Source of the DNA: Cetobacterium somerae
GTDB lineage: Bacteria; Fusobacteriota; Fusobacteriia; Fusobacteriales; Fusobacteriaceae
Assembly: GCF_022430525.1 (NCBI RefSeq)
Contig: NZ_CP092519.1
Span: forward strand, 310,001-374,000
Direction: 5' to 3'
Length of the DNA stretch: 64,000 nucleotides
Shown: piece after piece, positions 8,601 through 16,113 of the stretch
Numbering within the stretch: the stretch's first letter is position 1
Layout: each line of letters opens with the position of its first letter
Made by a program: the position numbers and the translations under genes
Notes under the pieces: generated by a model
Databases searched by the model: none
Told to the model about the DNA's origin: nothing
Seen by the model: the letters and a program-made list of their open reading frames with translations, nothing else

Positions 8601-9130
8601 GAATTTTAATAAATAAATACCAAGAATTTAAAAATAATGGTAGTTTATCTACAGATAGCATAGGGGTTTATTTAGAGGGAAAATATTTTATAAAAAGTGA
8701 GACTGGAGTTTCAATAGAACCTAAGTTGAGACTAAGTTATATGAATATATCTCAAGAAGAAGTTAAAGAGAAATCTAATGAATTAGCAATAGATGTGGAT
8801 GGAAAAAATTATCAAAATACAGATATTTTAATAGGAGTAGATTTTTCTAAGAAAAAATATTTAAAAGGTGGTTTATTAGAGTTTAAAGGTGAACTAAGTT
8901 ATATGAAAACTTTGGATACTGAAAGAGATTATTTAACAGGTAGAATAAAAAATAGTACATCTTTTAAAATTAAAGGGCCAGAAATAACAGAGGATAGAAT
9001 AAGAATTATCGTTGGTATAGATTATGAAAAAGTAAATGGAGTTTTCTATAATTTATATACTGGTGTAGAGTTAGCAGATAAAGATAGAATAGATACAAAT
9101 GTTAAAATAGGAGTAGGATATAGATTTTAA
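5663..9130 (+). CDS. Autotransporter (type Va) adhesin-like outer-membrane protein
   Basis: 1155 residues. A hydrophobic N-terminal segment (about residues 10-20) serves as export signal. The passenger (about 40-700) contains many imperfect repeats of the type NSGNGI, NNGVI.G and ENKGI, the pattern of right-handed beta-helix passengers in Fusobacterium autotransporters. A proline/charged linker (EKPDN, PPDNEVED) near residues 770-795 precedes a helix and the translocator. The last 270 residues form the beta-barrel: alternating strands such as SLGIAIGGSKQ, GYIGVYGKK and RITSGIGYQH, and a C-terminal GVGYRF ending in Phe, as needed for BAM-dependent insertion. It should expose its passenger on the cell surface. 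No protease catalytic triad is evident. It is monocistronic and ends at a bidirectional terminator shared with the convergent regulator gene. Confidence 0.88.
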   Translation: MKRILNNKTIFNIIILFILIEKNAYMMQDIIKEKNYFNDSDKTQGILLDKEESTIYNNGKIQNLNKVNQNSELISNGIESHKNIESLDNNGVILGRAEVIESVNNVTNSGNGIALENLEIKFLKNNGYINGSFIANDLIDSSGNSGNGVNLIGNDTGQTQMGAKIIGSKLDKIVNEGVISGKVDSRNANRGLYNSGNAINIAPKDLIGGSYYFKSEVGSFKNFGRVIGEAYIENQNSRNIGNGLTAFGSYESKADEIVNQGVIKGNVFSNLNIENSGNGIHLSSFGHFFGGDFITSKIENKGIVEGEANTSALNFGSGNGIIIDGRGIQTKIENLENSGVISGYSSKLNNEKSGNGVYSGYNITTLFNEGVIKGNNTAISFGGVKDANFNGKLTSLVNNGILIGNNIFRVGKIPENEVNNGLYINLKENGEVDSIRQDLNNVNDNNGREIINIVNGLDGYILAGSEYKNKVLNGAGVSTGTLTLSKNQITTVENTIINAYKTAVTLNDNTNLKIQDSLINGGGIKNENPIIQVLGNEANLDITKNTVLNGKISVDGNNNTLYIDNSVKINGDIVSKGQLNTLKLGTSNSNEELKIYDKIENFDEIKTNGKVTLYSTSKVNAVADIDIEHGTLLVRLDGSKRDEKGRVTGHALYDHTGAIILGEKGNIGDHLPDGDNHPDIQAGAQLFFKASGLTNGTVIAMKETDITGLKDSQIGTYSIAHTARKFIPGKDDIWLLNSGTNTYAIRATETIDIIIDTLNLDDIINRPDDKEKPDNKGEEKPDNPPDNEVEDREDLGDIWDSIVNGGEEDYLAPTLDYEDGKNIVEAKKELISILDQIYANNPYSYIGEASKESLRLYQDNIFTTKMPKKDEWITEAHGIYGYDKFEKAEQNNRFGKEIQKNSYSSNVSTYGMLGTAEYGILEDTSLGIAIGGSKQKVDMSKGTKIDGNSGYIGVYGKKNVNRFRITSGIGYQHNEYDVDRILINKYQEFKNNGSLSTDSIGVYLEGKYFIKSETGVSIEPKLRLSYMNISQEEVKEKSNELAIDVDGKNYQNTDILIGVDFSKKKYLKGGLLEFKGELSYMKTLDTERDYLTGRIKNSTSFKIKGPEITEDRIRIIVGIDYEKVNGVFYNLYTGVELADKDRIDTNVKIGVGYRF

Positions 9131-9131
9131 T

Positions 9132-9168
9132 AAAAAAGGTGGTTTTTCATATAAAACCACCTTTTTTA
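9132..9168. terminator. Bidirectional terminator between autotransporter and regulator
   Basis: Stem AAAAAAGGTGGTTTT with AAAACCACCTTTTTT; A and T tracts on both sides make it usable from either strand. Confidence 0.85.
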
Positions 9169-10560
9169 TTCATTGTAGAAATTATTAACACCTAAACAAA
9201 AAGCTTTTTCTTCTAAAATATTTTGAACTTTAGAATTACAATAAAAATCAATGACGAAAACATTTGGATTTATTTTTTCATCACTAATAACTAAATCATA
9301 GTCACTAAAATCTCTAAGAATATTTTTTTTGTGAAAGAATGAAGCTTCCAAATCAAATTTTATATCAGGAGCTAATTTAATTAGACTTCTTTTAAATAAA
9401 GTATAATGATTTGCATTTATTTCATTAAAAAGAAATAAAACATTTTTTATCTTAGAAAAATTATCTTCTATCAGAGCTCTTTTTAAAGCGAAAACTATTG
9501 AAAATTTATCTCCTAAGAAAAAATCATAAGAATGTTTGTCTGAAATATAATCTAGTTTATTTAAAAGAATTTTTTCATTATCATTAAAATATGTATTTTT
9601 AAAATCTATTATATTATTTTTATATTTAAATAAAGCAAGATAGATGTTGTGAAAAAGCATATCTTCTAGCTCTGAAGTTATATTTGATATTTTAAATTCT
9701 TCTTTTAAAATATTCAAAAATTTTAGAGTTCTAACTTTATTATCTTTATCTAAAAAATAGTAATCTAAAATTAAGGTAGTTAAAAAGAAAGCTAATTCAT
9801 CCTTATATTTCGGATGAAAATCTCTACCATATTTATTAATTAGTGATTTTATATGATTAAATTCTTTAGTTTCAAGATAACTTTCATTTCTGAATAAAGA
9901 TTCTTCAAATATTTCTGAACAAATTTCTAAAGAATATAGAAAAGAAAGTAAAAAATAATTAACAGATATATTAGAAAATTTAAGAATAGGATAAATTTGA
10001 GATAACCTAGTTTTAGTATCAAATTTTTTTATATCTATTAAAAGAGATTTTAGTGGAGGAACTAAAATATCCTCTTCTATAAAAAGTTTCATAAGCTTTC
10101 TATGGAAATTTTTTTTATCACTGAAGCTAAGTTCAGTTATTAAAAGTCCCTTTCCATGAAGATATTCATAACGAGTACCATTTTTTAAAAACTCATCTTT
10201 AACACTTTGAAAACATCTGAGAATAGTACTTCTAGAAAGATCTAAAATTTCTTTTTCTTTTTCTAAATTTAAAAAACCATGGGCAATAAACTTAATATAA
10301 AGATAATCAATTCTTTCTTCTACAGTTAAAACATTAAAATTATTAAAAAGTATTTCCCATTGTTTTTTAGTAAGTATTAAATGAAAAGCATCCTCTTTTT
10401 TTTCGATTTTAGGTAAATCAATAGATTCTAAAAAATCATTAATTTGTGAAATAGTTTTTAAAATAGCATTTTTTTCAACTTTTAAATACAGATGCATGTC
10501 TTCTACAGACATTTCAGTTTGCGATAAAATTTTTAAAACATTAGCAGCTGTTGTATTCAT
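9166..10560 (-). CDS. Mga/BglG-like multidomain transcriptional regulator, paralogue 1
   Basis: 464 residues. Residues 1-50 form a first helix-turn-helix-like segment (NTTAANVLKILSQTEMSVEDM). A second one near 100-145 has the signature of BglG/MtlR/Mga proteins: LDLSRSTILRCFQSVKDEFL followed by YLHGKGLLIT. The central part resembles PRD-like helical domains. The C-terminus has an EIIB-like Rossmann pattern (NVLFLFNEI, then DYDLVISDEK) but no phosphorylatable cysteine, as in Mga. This suggests a PTS-derived regulator of the kind that controls surface adhesins in streptococci; that function is inference. It is closely related to the genes at 10648 and 14573 and more distantly to 13093. ATG behind GGAGGTG. 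Convergent with the autotransporter gene, a plausible target. Confidence 0.7.
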   Translation of the reverse strand: MNTTAANVLKILSQTEMSVEDMHLYLKVEKNAILKTISQINDFLESIDLPKIEKKEDAFHLILTKKQWEILFNNFNVLTVEERIDYLYIKFIAHGFLNLEKEKEILDLSRSTILRCFQSVKDEFLKNGTRYEYLHGKGLLITELSFSDKKNFHRKLMKLFIEEDILVPPLKSLLIDIKKFDTKTRLSQIYPILKFSNISVNYFLLSFLYSLEICSEIFEESLFRNESYLETKEFNHIKSLINKYGRDFHPKYKDELAFFLTTLILDYYFLDKDNKVRTLKFLNILKEEFKISNITSELEDMLFHNIYLALFKYKNNIIDFKNTYFNDNEKILLNKLDYISDKHSYDFFLGDKFSIVFALKRALIEDNFSKIKNVLFLFNEINANHYTLFKRSLIKLAPDIKFDLEASFFHKKNILRDFSDYDLVISDEKINPNVFVIDFYCNSKVQNILEEKAFCLGVNNFYNE

Positions 10561-10613
10561 TCAATCACCTCCGATATTGATAGTTTAACATATATTTTAA
10601 AGGAACAGAACAT

Positions 10614-10640
10614 AAAAAAGAACACTTTTAAAGTGTTCTT
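10614..10640 (-). terminator. Terminator after regulator paralogue 2
   Basis: On the minus strand AAGAACACTT and AAAGTGTTCTT form a stem with almost no loop, followed by six T. It separates paralogue 2 from paralogue 1, so each has its own transcript. Confidence 0.8.
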
Positions 10641-10647
10641 AGATATT

Positions 10648-12042
10648 TTAAATAGTGTTTAATTTTTTTAATCCACTCAATAAAGCATGATTTTCTAAAA
10701 TATTGTGAACATTCACAGTATTATAGTATTCAACAACTTTCACGTTAGGTACAATATTACTGTCACTAATAATAATATCATAATTTTTATGATTATGTAT
10801 AATATTTTTTTTATGAAAAAAAGTAGCTTCAATATCAAATGCAATATTTGGATGGAATTTTTTTAGAGATTTTTTAAATACAATTTGATCAACTGCAACT
10901 ACTTCATTGAATAACAGAAGAACATTTTTTATATTAAAAAAGTTTTCTTCTATAAGAATTCTTCTTATAACATAGACAATCATAAATTTATCAACTAAAT
11001 AAAAGTTATATGAAAGTTCATTTAAAATATCATCTAAAGTATTTAAAATAATTTTATGTGGTTTATTAAAAGAGACATTTATGATTTTTACAATTTTATT
11101 ATTATATTTAAAAAAGGATATATATAATTTGTTAAATAACATTTTTTCTAAATCTTTATTTGGAATATTAATTTGAAATCTTATCTTTATGTGTTTTATT
11201 AAATTAAGACACATATTTTTAAGATTTTCTTCTAAAATACCATTTTCAAAATAAAGAGATGTTAGAAAATGACTAAGTTGATTTTTAAAATCCTGATCAA
11301 AATTATTTCCAAATTTATCTATATTTTTTTCAATCTCTTTAAATTTATCTAGTGATAAATTTGATTCTTTTATAAAATTAAATCCACCAAAAATATGAAT
11401 ACAAACTTCTAATGAACAAATAAAAGAGAGTAAAAAATAATTAATAGATATACCAGAATCTTTAAGTATAGGATAAAGTTGAGTTAATCTTTGTTTTGTA
11501 TCAAAAAATTTAATAGATTTTAGGAGTTCTTTTCTAACAGGAACTAAAATATCTTCCTCGATAAAGAACTTCATAAGTTTTTTATAAAAAATATTTTTAT
11601 CTTGTTCTGAAATTTTTTTTAAAATTAAACCTTTTCCATGAGAGTATTCATAAGTAGTGCCATTCTTTAAAAACTCATCTTTTACAACTTGAAAAGATCT
11701 TAAAATGGTACTTCGAGAAATATCTAGAATCTCTTTTTCTTTTTCAAGATTTAAAAAACCAGTAGAAATAAACTTGATAAACAGATAATCTACTTTTTCA
11801 TCAGCAGTTAAAATTTTAAAATTTTTGAATAAAAATTTCAATTCTTGTGAACTTAGTTTTAAGAAATAAAAATCATCATTCTTTGAAATAATAGGTAAAT
11901 TAATTGAAATTAAGAAATCATTAATTTGTGAAATTGTTTTAATAATAGAACTTTTTTCTACATCTAAATACAGTTGCATATCTTCTATGGACATCTCAGT
12001 TTGAGATAAAATCTTTAAAATATTAGCAGCTGTTGTATTCAT
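10648..12042 (-). CDS. Mga/BglG-like multidomain transcriptional regulator, paralogue 2
   Basis: 464 residues, the same length as paralogue 1, and alignable throughout: it starts MNTTAANILKILSQTEMS and has LDISRSTILRSFQVVKDEFL with YSHGKGLIL for the second helix-turn-helix. Near the C-terminus it has NVLLLFNEVV followed by NYDIIISDSNI for the EIIB-like part, again without a cysteine. The start is the ATG at 12042 behind GGGGGTGG. A short upstream stretch (TAAACTAT plus a G-rich ribosome-binding site) is shared with paralogue 1, suggesting either common control or recent duplication. The divergent neighbour is the cold-shock gene at 12266. Function as a DNA-binding regulator is well supported by the motif; the signal and targets are unknown. 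Confidence 0.7.
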   Translation of the reverse strand: MNTTAANILKILSQTEMSIEDMQLYLDVEKSSIIKTISQINDFLISINLPIISKNDDFYFLKLSSQELKFLFKNFKILTADEKVDYLFIKFISTGFLNLEKEKEILDISRSTILRSFQVVKDEFLKNGTTYEYSHGKGLILKKISEQDKNIFYKKLMKFFIEEDILVPVRKELLKSIKFFDTKQRLTQLYPILKDSGISINYFLLSFICSLEVCIHIFGGFNFIKESNLSLDKFKEIEKNIDKFGNNFDQDFKNQLSHFLTSLYFENGILEENLKNMCLNLIKHIKIRFQINIPNKDLEKMLFNKLYISFFKYNNKIVKIINVSFNKPHKIILNTLDDILNELSYNFYLVDKFMIVYVIRRILIEENFFNIKNVLLLFNEVVAVDQIVFKKSLKKFHPNIAFDIEATFFHKKNIIHNHKNYDIIISDSNIVPNVKVVEYYNTVNVHNILENHALLSGLKKLNTI

Positions 12043-12210
12043 TTGACCACCCCCGACTTAAATAGTTTATCATATATAGATATAGATTAAAATAGTTAAT
12101 AAAGAAAAAAGAAAGAAAAATTCATTTTTATTACGTATCACTTTTGCTTCTATAAAAAGAAAAAATGAAATATTTAATTTATAAATTATATGTGATATCA
12201 TAGGAACATA

Positions 12211-12233
12211 TTAGAAATGAATTAGATTTCTAA
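12211..12233 (+). promoter_or_regulatory. 5'-UTR hairpin of the cold-shock gene
   Basis: TTAGAAAT and ATTTCTAA form a perfect 8-bp stem around a 7-base loop, about 20 bases before the GGAGGGG ribosome-binding site. Cold-shock mRNAs often carry temperature-sensitive 5'-UTR structure; a role here is only suggested. The stem is AT-rich and could arise by chance. Confidence 0.3.
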
Positions 12234-12265
12234 AAGGTTTTAAAAATACGGAGGGGAATGAAAAA

Positions 12266-12466
12266 ATGACAAAAGGTACAGTAAAATGGTTTAACAAAGA
12301 AAAAGGATTTGGATTTGTAACTTGTGAAGAAGGAAAGGATTACTTTGTACACTTTTCTGGAATTATAGGAGATGGATTTAGATTTTTAGAAGAAGGACAA
12401 AACGTTTCTTTCAAAATTGAAAGTGGAGATAAAGGACCTTTAGCTAAAGAGGTTCAAGCAAACTAA
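12266..12466 (+). CDS. Cold-shock domain protein (CspA family)
   Basis: 66 residues, the normal size for a single cold-shock domain. It starts [17 protein letters not shown] with the RNP1-type motif KGFGFV, followed by YFVHFS as RNP2, and ends with GPLAKEVQ. It binds single-stranded RNA or DNA and acts as an RNA chaperone or antiterminator in the cytoplasm. The start codon lies behind a strong GGAGGGG. The long untranslated leader (about 200 bases between it and the divergent regulator) is usual for this family. A clear terminator follows, so the gene is monocistronic. A specific csp paralogue number cannot be assigned. Confidence 0.95.
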   Translation: MTKGTVKWFNKEKGFGFVTCEEGKDYFVHFSGIIGDGFRFLEEGQNVSFKIESGDKGPLAKEVQAN

Positions 12467-12478
12467 TATAAATATTCG

Positions 12479-12502
12479 GACGGAGATGATCCGTCTTTTT
12501 TA
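12479..12502 (+). terminator. Terminator of the cold-shock gene
   Basis: GACGGA, five-base loop, TCCGTC, then six T. Confidence 0.85.
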
Positions 12503-12543
12503 TTTAGAAATGTTTTTGTATAGAGCATTGTGTAAAAAAAACA

Positions 12544-12573
12544 TTGCATAAAATGGTAAAAATAAGATATAAT
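12544..12573 (+). promoter_or_regulatory. Promoter of the first riboswitch transcript
   Basis: TTGCAT (12544-12549) and TATAAT (12568-12573) separated by 18 bases, about 14 bases before the aptamer core. Confidence 0.6.
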
Positions 12574-12586
12574 ACTACTAAAATTA

Positions 12587-12651
12587 TACGGCAAACTATG
12601 AGAAATCATAGGACGCAAAGCTATAGGGCCTGTAAAATGGCAGCCAGTTGC
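12587..12651 (+). promoter_or_regulatory. Cyclic-di-GMP-I (GEMM) riboswitch aptamer, copy 1
   Basis: The conserved core is present in order: GGCAAAC, a helix CTATGA closed by a GAAA tetraloop and TCATAG, GGACGCAAAGC, the GGGCC receptor segment, then ATGGCAGCC and GTTGC. These are the signature elements of class I cyclic-di-GMP riboswitches, including the tetraloop and its receptor side. The aptamer is nearly identical to the copy at 35391, but the tetraloop helix differs by compensating changes. A terminator starts at the last base of the aptamer. It sits about 120 bases upstream of a MarR-like regulator gene, its apparent target. Whether ligand turns expression on or off cannot be read by eye. 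Confidence 0.9.
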
Positions 12652-12690
12652 ACTTATTTCTTAAATTTAAGGGATAAGTGTTTTTTTTTT
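12651..12690 (+). terminator. Expression-platform terminator of riboswitch copy 1
   Basis: CACTTATTTCTTAA pairs with TTAAGGGATAAGTG (14 bp with two G-U pairs) and is followed by ten T. Its 5' arm begins at the 3' end of the aptamer, as expected for a ligand-controlled terminator. Confidence 0.85.
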
Positions 12691-12773
12691 GAAAAAATGA
12701 GTTAAAAAAAGGAAAAAAAGATTGTGTCTATAATAAACATATTAAAGATGAAATCTATTAGGGGTGTTGTATT

Positions 12774-13064
12774 ATGTGTAAAACAGAAATAAAAAAAGAA
12801 TTAGGAAAGTATCATATTAATTACACACATGAAAAGATTTTAAGAAGAATAAATGAAAATCCAGGGATAACTATGTGTGAATTAACAAAAGGATTGGATT
12901 TGTCAAAGGGGTCTATTTCTCTTTGTATAAAAAGATTAGAAGAGGAAAATTTAATTCAAAAGTATGGAGCATTTGACGACAAAAGAGTCTTTAGGCTTCA
13001 TCCAACAAAGAGTGGAAAAGATTTGTGTAGCAAAATTAAATTAATGCAAATATTAAAAATATAA
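12774..13064 (+). CDS. MarR-like winged-helix regulator under riboswitch control
   Basis: 96 residues, shorter than full MarR proteins (about 140), with the central winged helix intact. ITMCELTKGLDLSKGSISLCIKRLEEENLIQ forms the helix-turn-helix, and GAFDDKRVFRLHPTKSG forms the wing with the typical D-x-R. The usual C-terminal dimerisation helix is much reduced. It should bind DNA, probably as a dimer. The gene lies downstream of cyclic-di-GMP riboswitch copy 1 and its terminator, so its synthesis should respond to cyclic di-GMP, letting the messenger reach genes that lack their own riboswitch. ATG behind GGGGTG. Targets are unknown; the adjacent Mga-like regulators are candidates only by position. 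Confidence 0.8.
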   Translation: MCKTEIKKELGKYHINYTHEKILRRINENPGITMCELTKGLDLSKGSISLCIKRLEEENLIQKYGAFDDKRVFRLHPTKSGKDLCSKIKLMQILKI

Positions 13065-13092
13065 ATCTCCGTATAATTTATACGGAGATTTA
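13063..13092. terminator. Inverted repeat between convergent regulator genes
   Basis: AAATCTCCGTATAA with TTATACGGAGATTT gives a long perfect stem. The T tails are short on both sides, so termination in either direction is probable but not certain. Confidence 0.55.
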
Positions 13093-14487
13093 TTATAATG
13101 GTAAAGAGTAATATTTTATAAATGGATAATTAGAAGTTAATGGTAAATTTTCAAAAGTTATAATTAAAGAAACATCTTCTTGGAGAAGGTAGGTTTCTAA
13201 CTCATGATATCTAATAAAATGAGAGATATTTATATTTTCTTTTAAAAGAAATAAATTTTTAATAATTGGTTGTAAAAATCTTGGTAAGTCTTTAAAAACA
13301 ACAATTGTATTTGTGATTTCTAAAAAATTAATTTTATTTAAGTTCCAAAGATAAAGAAAAATAATATTTGAAAATTGAATGTTAAAGTAATTTTTTCTTA
13401 GTTCTAAAAAAAGTTGGTAACATTCATCTTTTATTTTATAAGTTAAGTTTAAATCTAGAAAAGAAAGATCATTCATATATAGAAAAGAACTCTCTTTATT
13501 AGCAATATAAACTCTATTAGTAAATTTTTCGAAATAACTATTTTTAGAATAATCTAAAGATGTAAATTTAGAAAAAGTTTTTCTAAGATTTTCATACTCT
13601 TTATTTAAACATATATTTTTTTCTTTTAAAATTCCAGTACAAAATTTTAAAGTTAAAATAAAAACATTAATATATTTTAGTGGAAACTTTCCTAAAGTAG
13701 AAGTTTTAAAAAAAGTATATACTTTTTCAATATTCTTTAAAGGAAAAACATCTAGAAAAATTTTTTTAAACTCTTCAAAAGATAGTGTAGAAATATTATC
13801 TTTACAATTTTCTTCAAAATATATTCGATAAATACTTTTTAAAAGTTTTTTATTGTTAGCAAAAATATCTAAATCAAAGGCATAAACAAAATAATCAATT
13901 TCTTTGATAATATTTTGAGACATTTTTTGTTGAAAAAAACTAAAACAATCTTTAGACATTAAGAGTGGTAACTCTTTAAATTCTATTAAAAACTTAAAAA
14001 GATATGAAAGAAAACAGTTTTTAATATCACTAGTATTACCTGAAATATTAATTCCTTTACTTGGAATACTATATATTTTTAATTTGTAAAATTCCAAAGC
14101 TTTTTTTACAGAAAGTAAATCATCATTTAAGGTTCTTCTAGAGATGTTTAAAGTAGAAGAAACAGTATTCAAGTTAAGATTTAAGTTTGAATCATGACAT
14201 TTAAATAAAATTAATATAATATAGAATATTCGATCTGTTTTAGTAAAAATTTGATTTTGTTTTAAAGCTTTAAAAAGAGATTTATCGCTTTGAATCTTTT
14301 TGATCATATCAGTAAGTAAAATATTTTGCTGGTTATTCTCTATAAGTTGATAAATTTGTTTTATATATAAAATAACATTTTGTTTATTCATTTTTAAGAA
14401 GTGGCAAATAAAATCTAAATTTTTATCAGGAATAAAATTTAGTAACTTGTATATTCTGATGTGATTTGCATTAATATTTATTTTCAT
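13093..14487 (-). CDS. Mga/BglG-like transcriptional regulator, divergent paralogue 4
   Basis: The start is taken at the ATG at 14487, about 8 nt behind AGAAGGGAA. An ATG 57 bases upstream is in frame but has no ribosome-binding site. With this start the protein is 464 residues, exactly the length of paralogues 1 and 2. The recognisable helix-turn-helix is LNISRRTLNDDLLSVKKAL followed by SIPSKGINISGN, the BglG/Mga pattern. The N-terminus (MKININANHIRIYKLLNFI) corresponds to the first helix-turn-helix of the paralogues, but sequence identity is low, and the C-terminal part lacks the clear SDE-type EIIB motif. It lies between paralogues 2 and 3 on the same strand. Likely a DNA-binding regulator of unknown signal. 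Confidence 0.6.
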   Translation of the reverse strand: MKININANHIRIYKLLNFIPDKNLDFICHFLKMNKQNVILYIKQIYQLIENNQQNILLTDMIKKIQSDKSLFKALKQNQIFTKTDRIFYIILILFKCHDSNLNLNLNTVSSTLNISRRTLNDDLLSVKKALEFYKLKIYSIPSKGINISGNTSDIKNCFLSYLFKFLIEFKELPLLMSKDCFSFFQQKMSQNIIKEIDYFVYAFDLDIFANNKKLLKSIYRIYFEENCKDNISTLSFEEFKKIFLDVFPLKNIEKVYTFFKTSTLGKFPLKYINVFILTLKFCTGILKEKNICLNKEYENLRKTFSKFTSLDYSKNSYFEKFTNRVYIANKESSFLYMNDLSFLDLNLTYKIKDECYQLFLELRKNYFNIQFSNIIFLYLWNLNKINFLEITNTIVVFKDLPRFLQPIIKNLFLLKENINISHFIRYHELETYLLQEDVSLIITFENLPLTSNYPFIKYYSLPL

Positions 14488-14572
14488 TTTATTATTCCCT
14501 TCTTTGTAAAGTAAAACTACATATAGTATACCATCTATATACATAAAATAAAATTAAAACAGTTAAATTTTT

Positions 14573-15979
14573 TTATTCATATACTAGATGTTTTGTAGCT
14601 TGATTAAAAACGTGATTATAAATCGCTAAAAATATTTGTATAGGATTAAAGCTATTAACCATAATTGCCTTGGAATTTAAACTAGGTTCATCGCTTAAAA
14701 TCAAATCATATTTACCTTCATAATTTTTAGGATTTAATTTATAAAAAAAAGTAGGTTCAACACAAATGTTAAACTTTTGATTATGTCCATATATTGATTC
14801 TTTGAGATATTTATCATCTAAAAGAATAACTTCATTAAAAAGCAGTAGAATGTTTTTTAATGAACCTTTATTGTGTTCAATAACAATTTTTATAATTATT
14901 TGAGCAATTGAAATTTTATCACAAAAAAATAAATTTAAATCATATTTTTTAAAAATATTTTCTAAAATGTTAATTATAATTTTTTCTTTTTCTCCAGTTA
15001 CTATATTTCTAACTTTAAAAATATGATTTTCATATTTAAAAATTGAAAAACAAATTTTCTTTAATAACATTTTTTCTAAAAAAGAATCTAAATCTTTTAA
15101 GTTTAAATCAATTTTAATCTCTTCAATAATTTTAAAAGCTTTTTCTAAGATAGTAGGCTCAAAATTTATTTCATCTTTGTTTAAAGAAACTATAAAATAA
15201 AATATTTGTGTTTGGTATTCTGTACTACAATCTTTTAGTTCCAATCGAATTAAATTTTCAATATCAGAGAATTGGGTATAATCATAGTCGCTTTTGAAAT
15301 TAAATCCTCCAAAAACTTCTGTACATATATGGAGAGAGCATAAAAATGATATTATGAAATGTGTAGTTGGAATATTTAGAGTTTTAAAAATAACATATAA
15401 ATTATTGAGTAATTTATTAATATTATAATCTTTAATTAAATCGATTATAAAAATAGAATGATTTAAAGAGAAATCACATTTTATAAAAAATTTGATTAAT
15501 TTTTTAGAAAAAATATTCTTGTTAACTTGAGATAAATAAGTTAACCTTAATCCCTTTCCTACGACATATTCATATTGAGAGCCATTGAGCTCTAATGTTT
15601 TTTTTACATCATTAAAATATCTAATAATAGAACTTCTAGATATGCTTAGTAATTCTTTTTCAACCTCTAAATTTATAAAACCATTATGTATAAACTTAAG
15701 ATATAGGTAATCTATAATTTCATCTGTAGTTATAAAGTCTTTTCGAGTAAAAAGGTTTGCCCATTGAGATTTTGAAAGGTCTATAGAATAAATAGCGTTT
15801 TTTATCTCGATTAAGGGAAGATTTTCATCTTCTAAAAATGAATTAATAGAATTGATATTCTTATAGATAGATTTTTTCTCTAAATTTAAATAAAGAGAAA
15901 GCTCCTCTAAAGAAAACTTCTCTTGTGAGAGAAGTGTTAAGATATTTATATTTGTTGTATTAATTTGAACCACCCCCAT
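14573..15979 (-). CDS. Mga/BglG-like transcriptional regulator, paralogue 3 (possible ATT start)
   Basis: Related along its length to paralogues 1 and 2: INTTNINILTLLSQEKFSLEEL at the N-terminus, LSISRSSIIRYFNDVKKTL with YVVGKGLRLT for the second helix-turn-helix, and NILLLFNEVI plus KYDLILSDEPS for the EIIB-like end. Coordinates extend to the first ATG (15979), but that ATG overlaps the G-rich ribosome-binding site and has none of its own. In the paralogues the sequence reads GGGGGTGGTCAAATG then AATACAAC; here it reads GGGGGTGGTTCAAATT then AATACAAC. So the preferred start is the ATT at 15964-15962, which would give 463 residues. ATT starts are rare (known in infC) and can be used for regulation. 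Function inferred from motifs only. Confidence 0.7.
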   Translation of the reverse strand: MGVVQINTTNINILTLLSQEKFSLEELSLYLNLEKKSIYKNINSINSFLEDENLPLIEIKNAIYSIDLSKSQWANLFTRKDFITTDEIIDYLYLKFIHNGFINLEVEKELLSISRSSIIRYFNDVKKTLELNGSQYEYVVGKGLRLTYLSQVNKNIFSKKLIKFFIKCDFSLNHSIFIIDLIKDYNINKLLNNLYVIFKTLNIPTTHFIISFLCSLHICTEVFGGFNFKSDYDYTQFSDIENLIRLELKDCSTEYQTQIFYFIVSLNKDEINFEPTILEKAFKIIEEIKIDLNLKDLDSFLEKMLLKKICFSIFKYENHIFKVRNIVTGEKEKIIINILENIFKKYDLNLFFCDKISIAQIIIKIVIEHNKGSLKNILLLFNEVILLDDKYLKESIYGHNQKFNICVEPTFFYKLNPKNYEGKYDLILSDEPSLNSKAIMVNSFNPIQIFLAIYNHVFNQATKHLVYE

Positions 15980-16064
15980 CTTAATTTATACCATAAAAAA
16001 AAGATAAAGAAAATATGAAAATTTTTAATAAAATAGATGAAAGTAGTATAAAATTTTTCTACAA

Positions 16065-16100
16065 ATAAAAAAAGATAGCTATTTTTCAATAACTATCTTT
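16065..16100 (-). terminator. Terminator after the XRE-cupin regulator
   Basis: On the minus strand AAAGATAGTTATT and AATAGCTATCTTT form a 13-bp stem (one mismatch or wobble) with a GAAA-type loop and a run of T. Confidence 0.8.
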
Positions 16101-16113
16101 ATAAAAATTACTT

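Noticed and set aside
14488-14544. Longer N-terminus of the fourth regulator
   Set aside because: The extra 19 codons lack a ribosome-binding site, and the shorter form has exactly the length of its paralogues.
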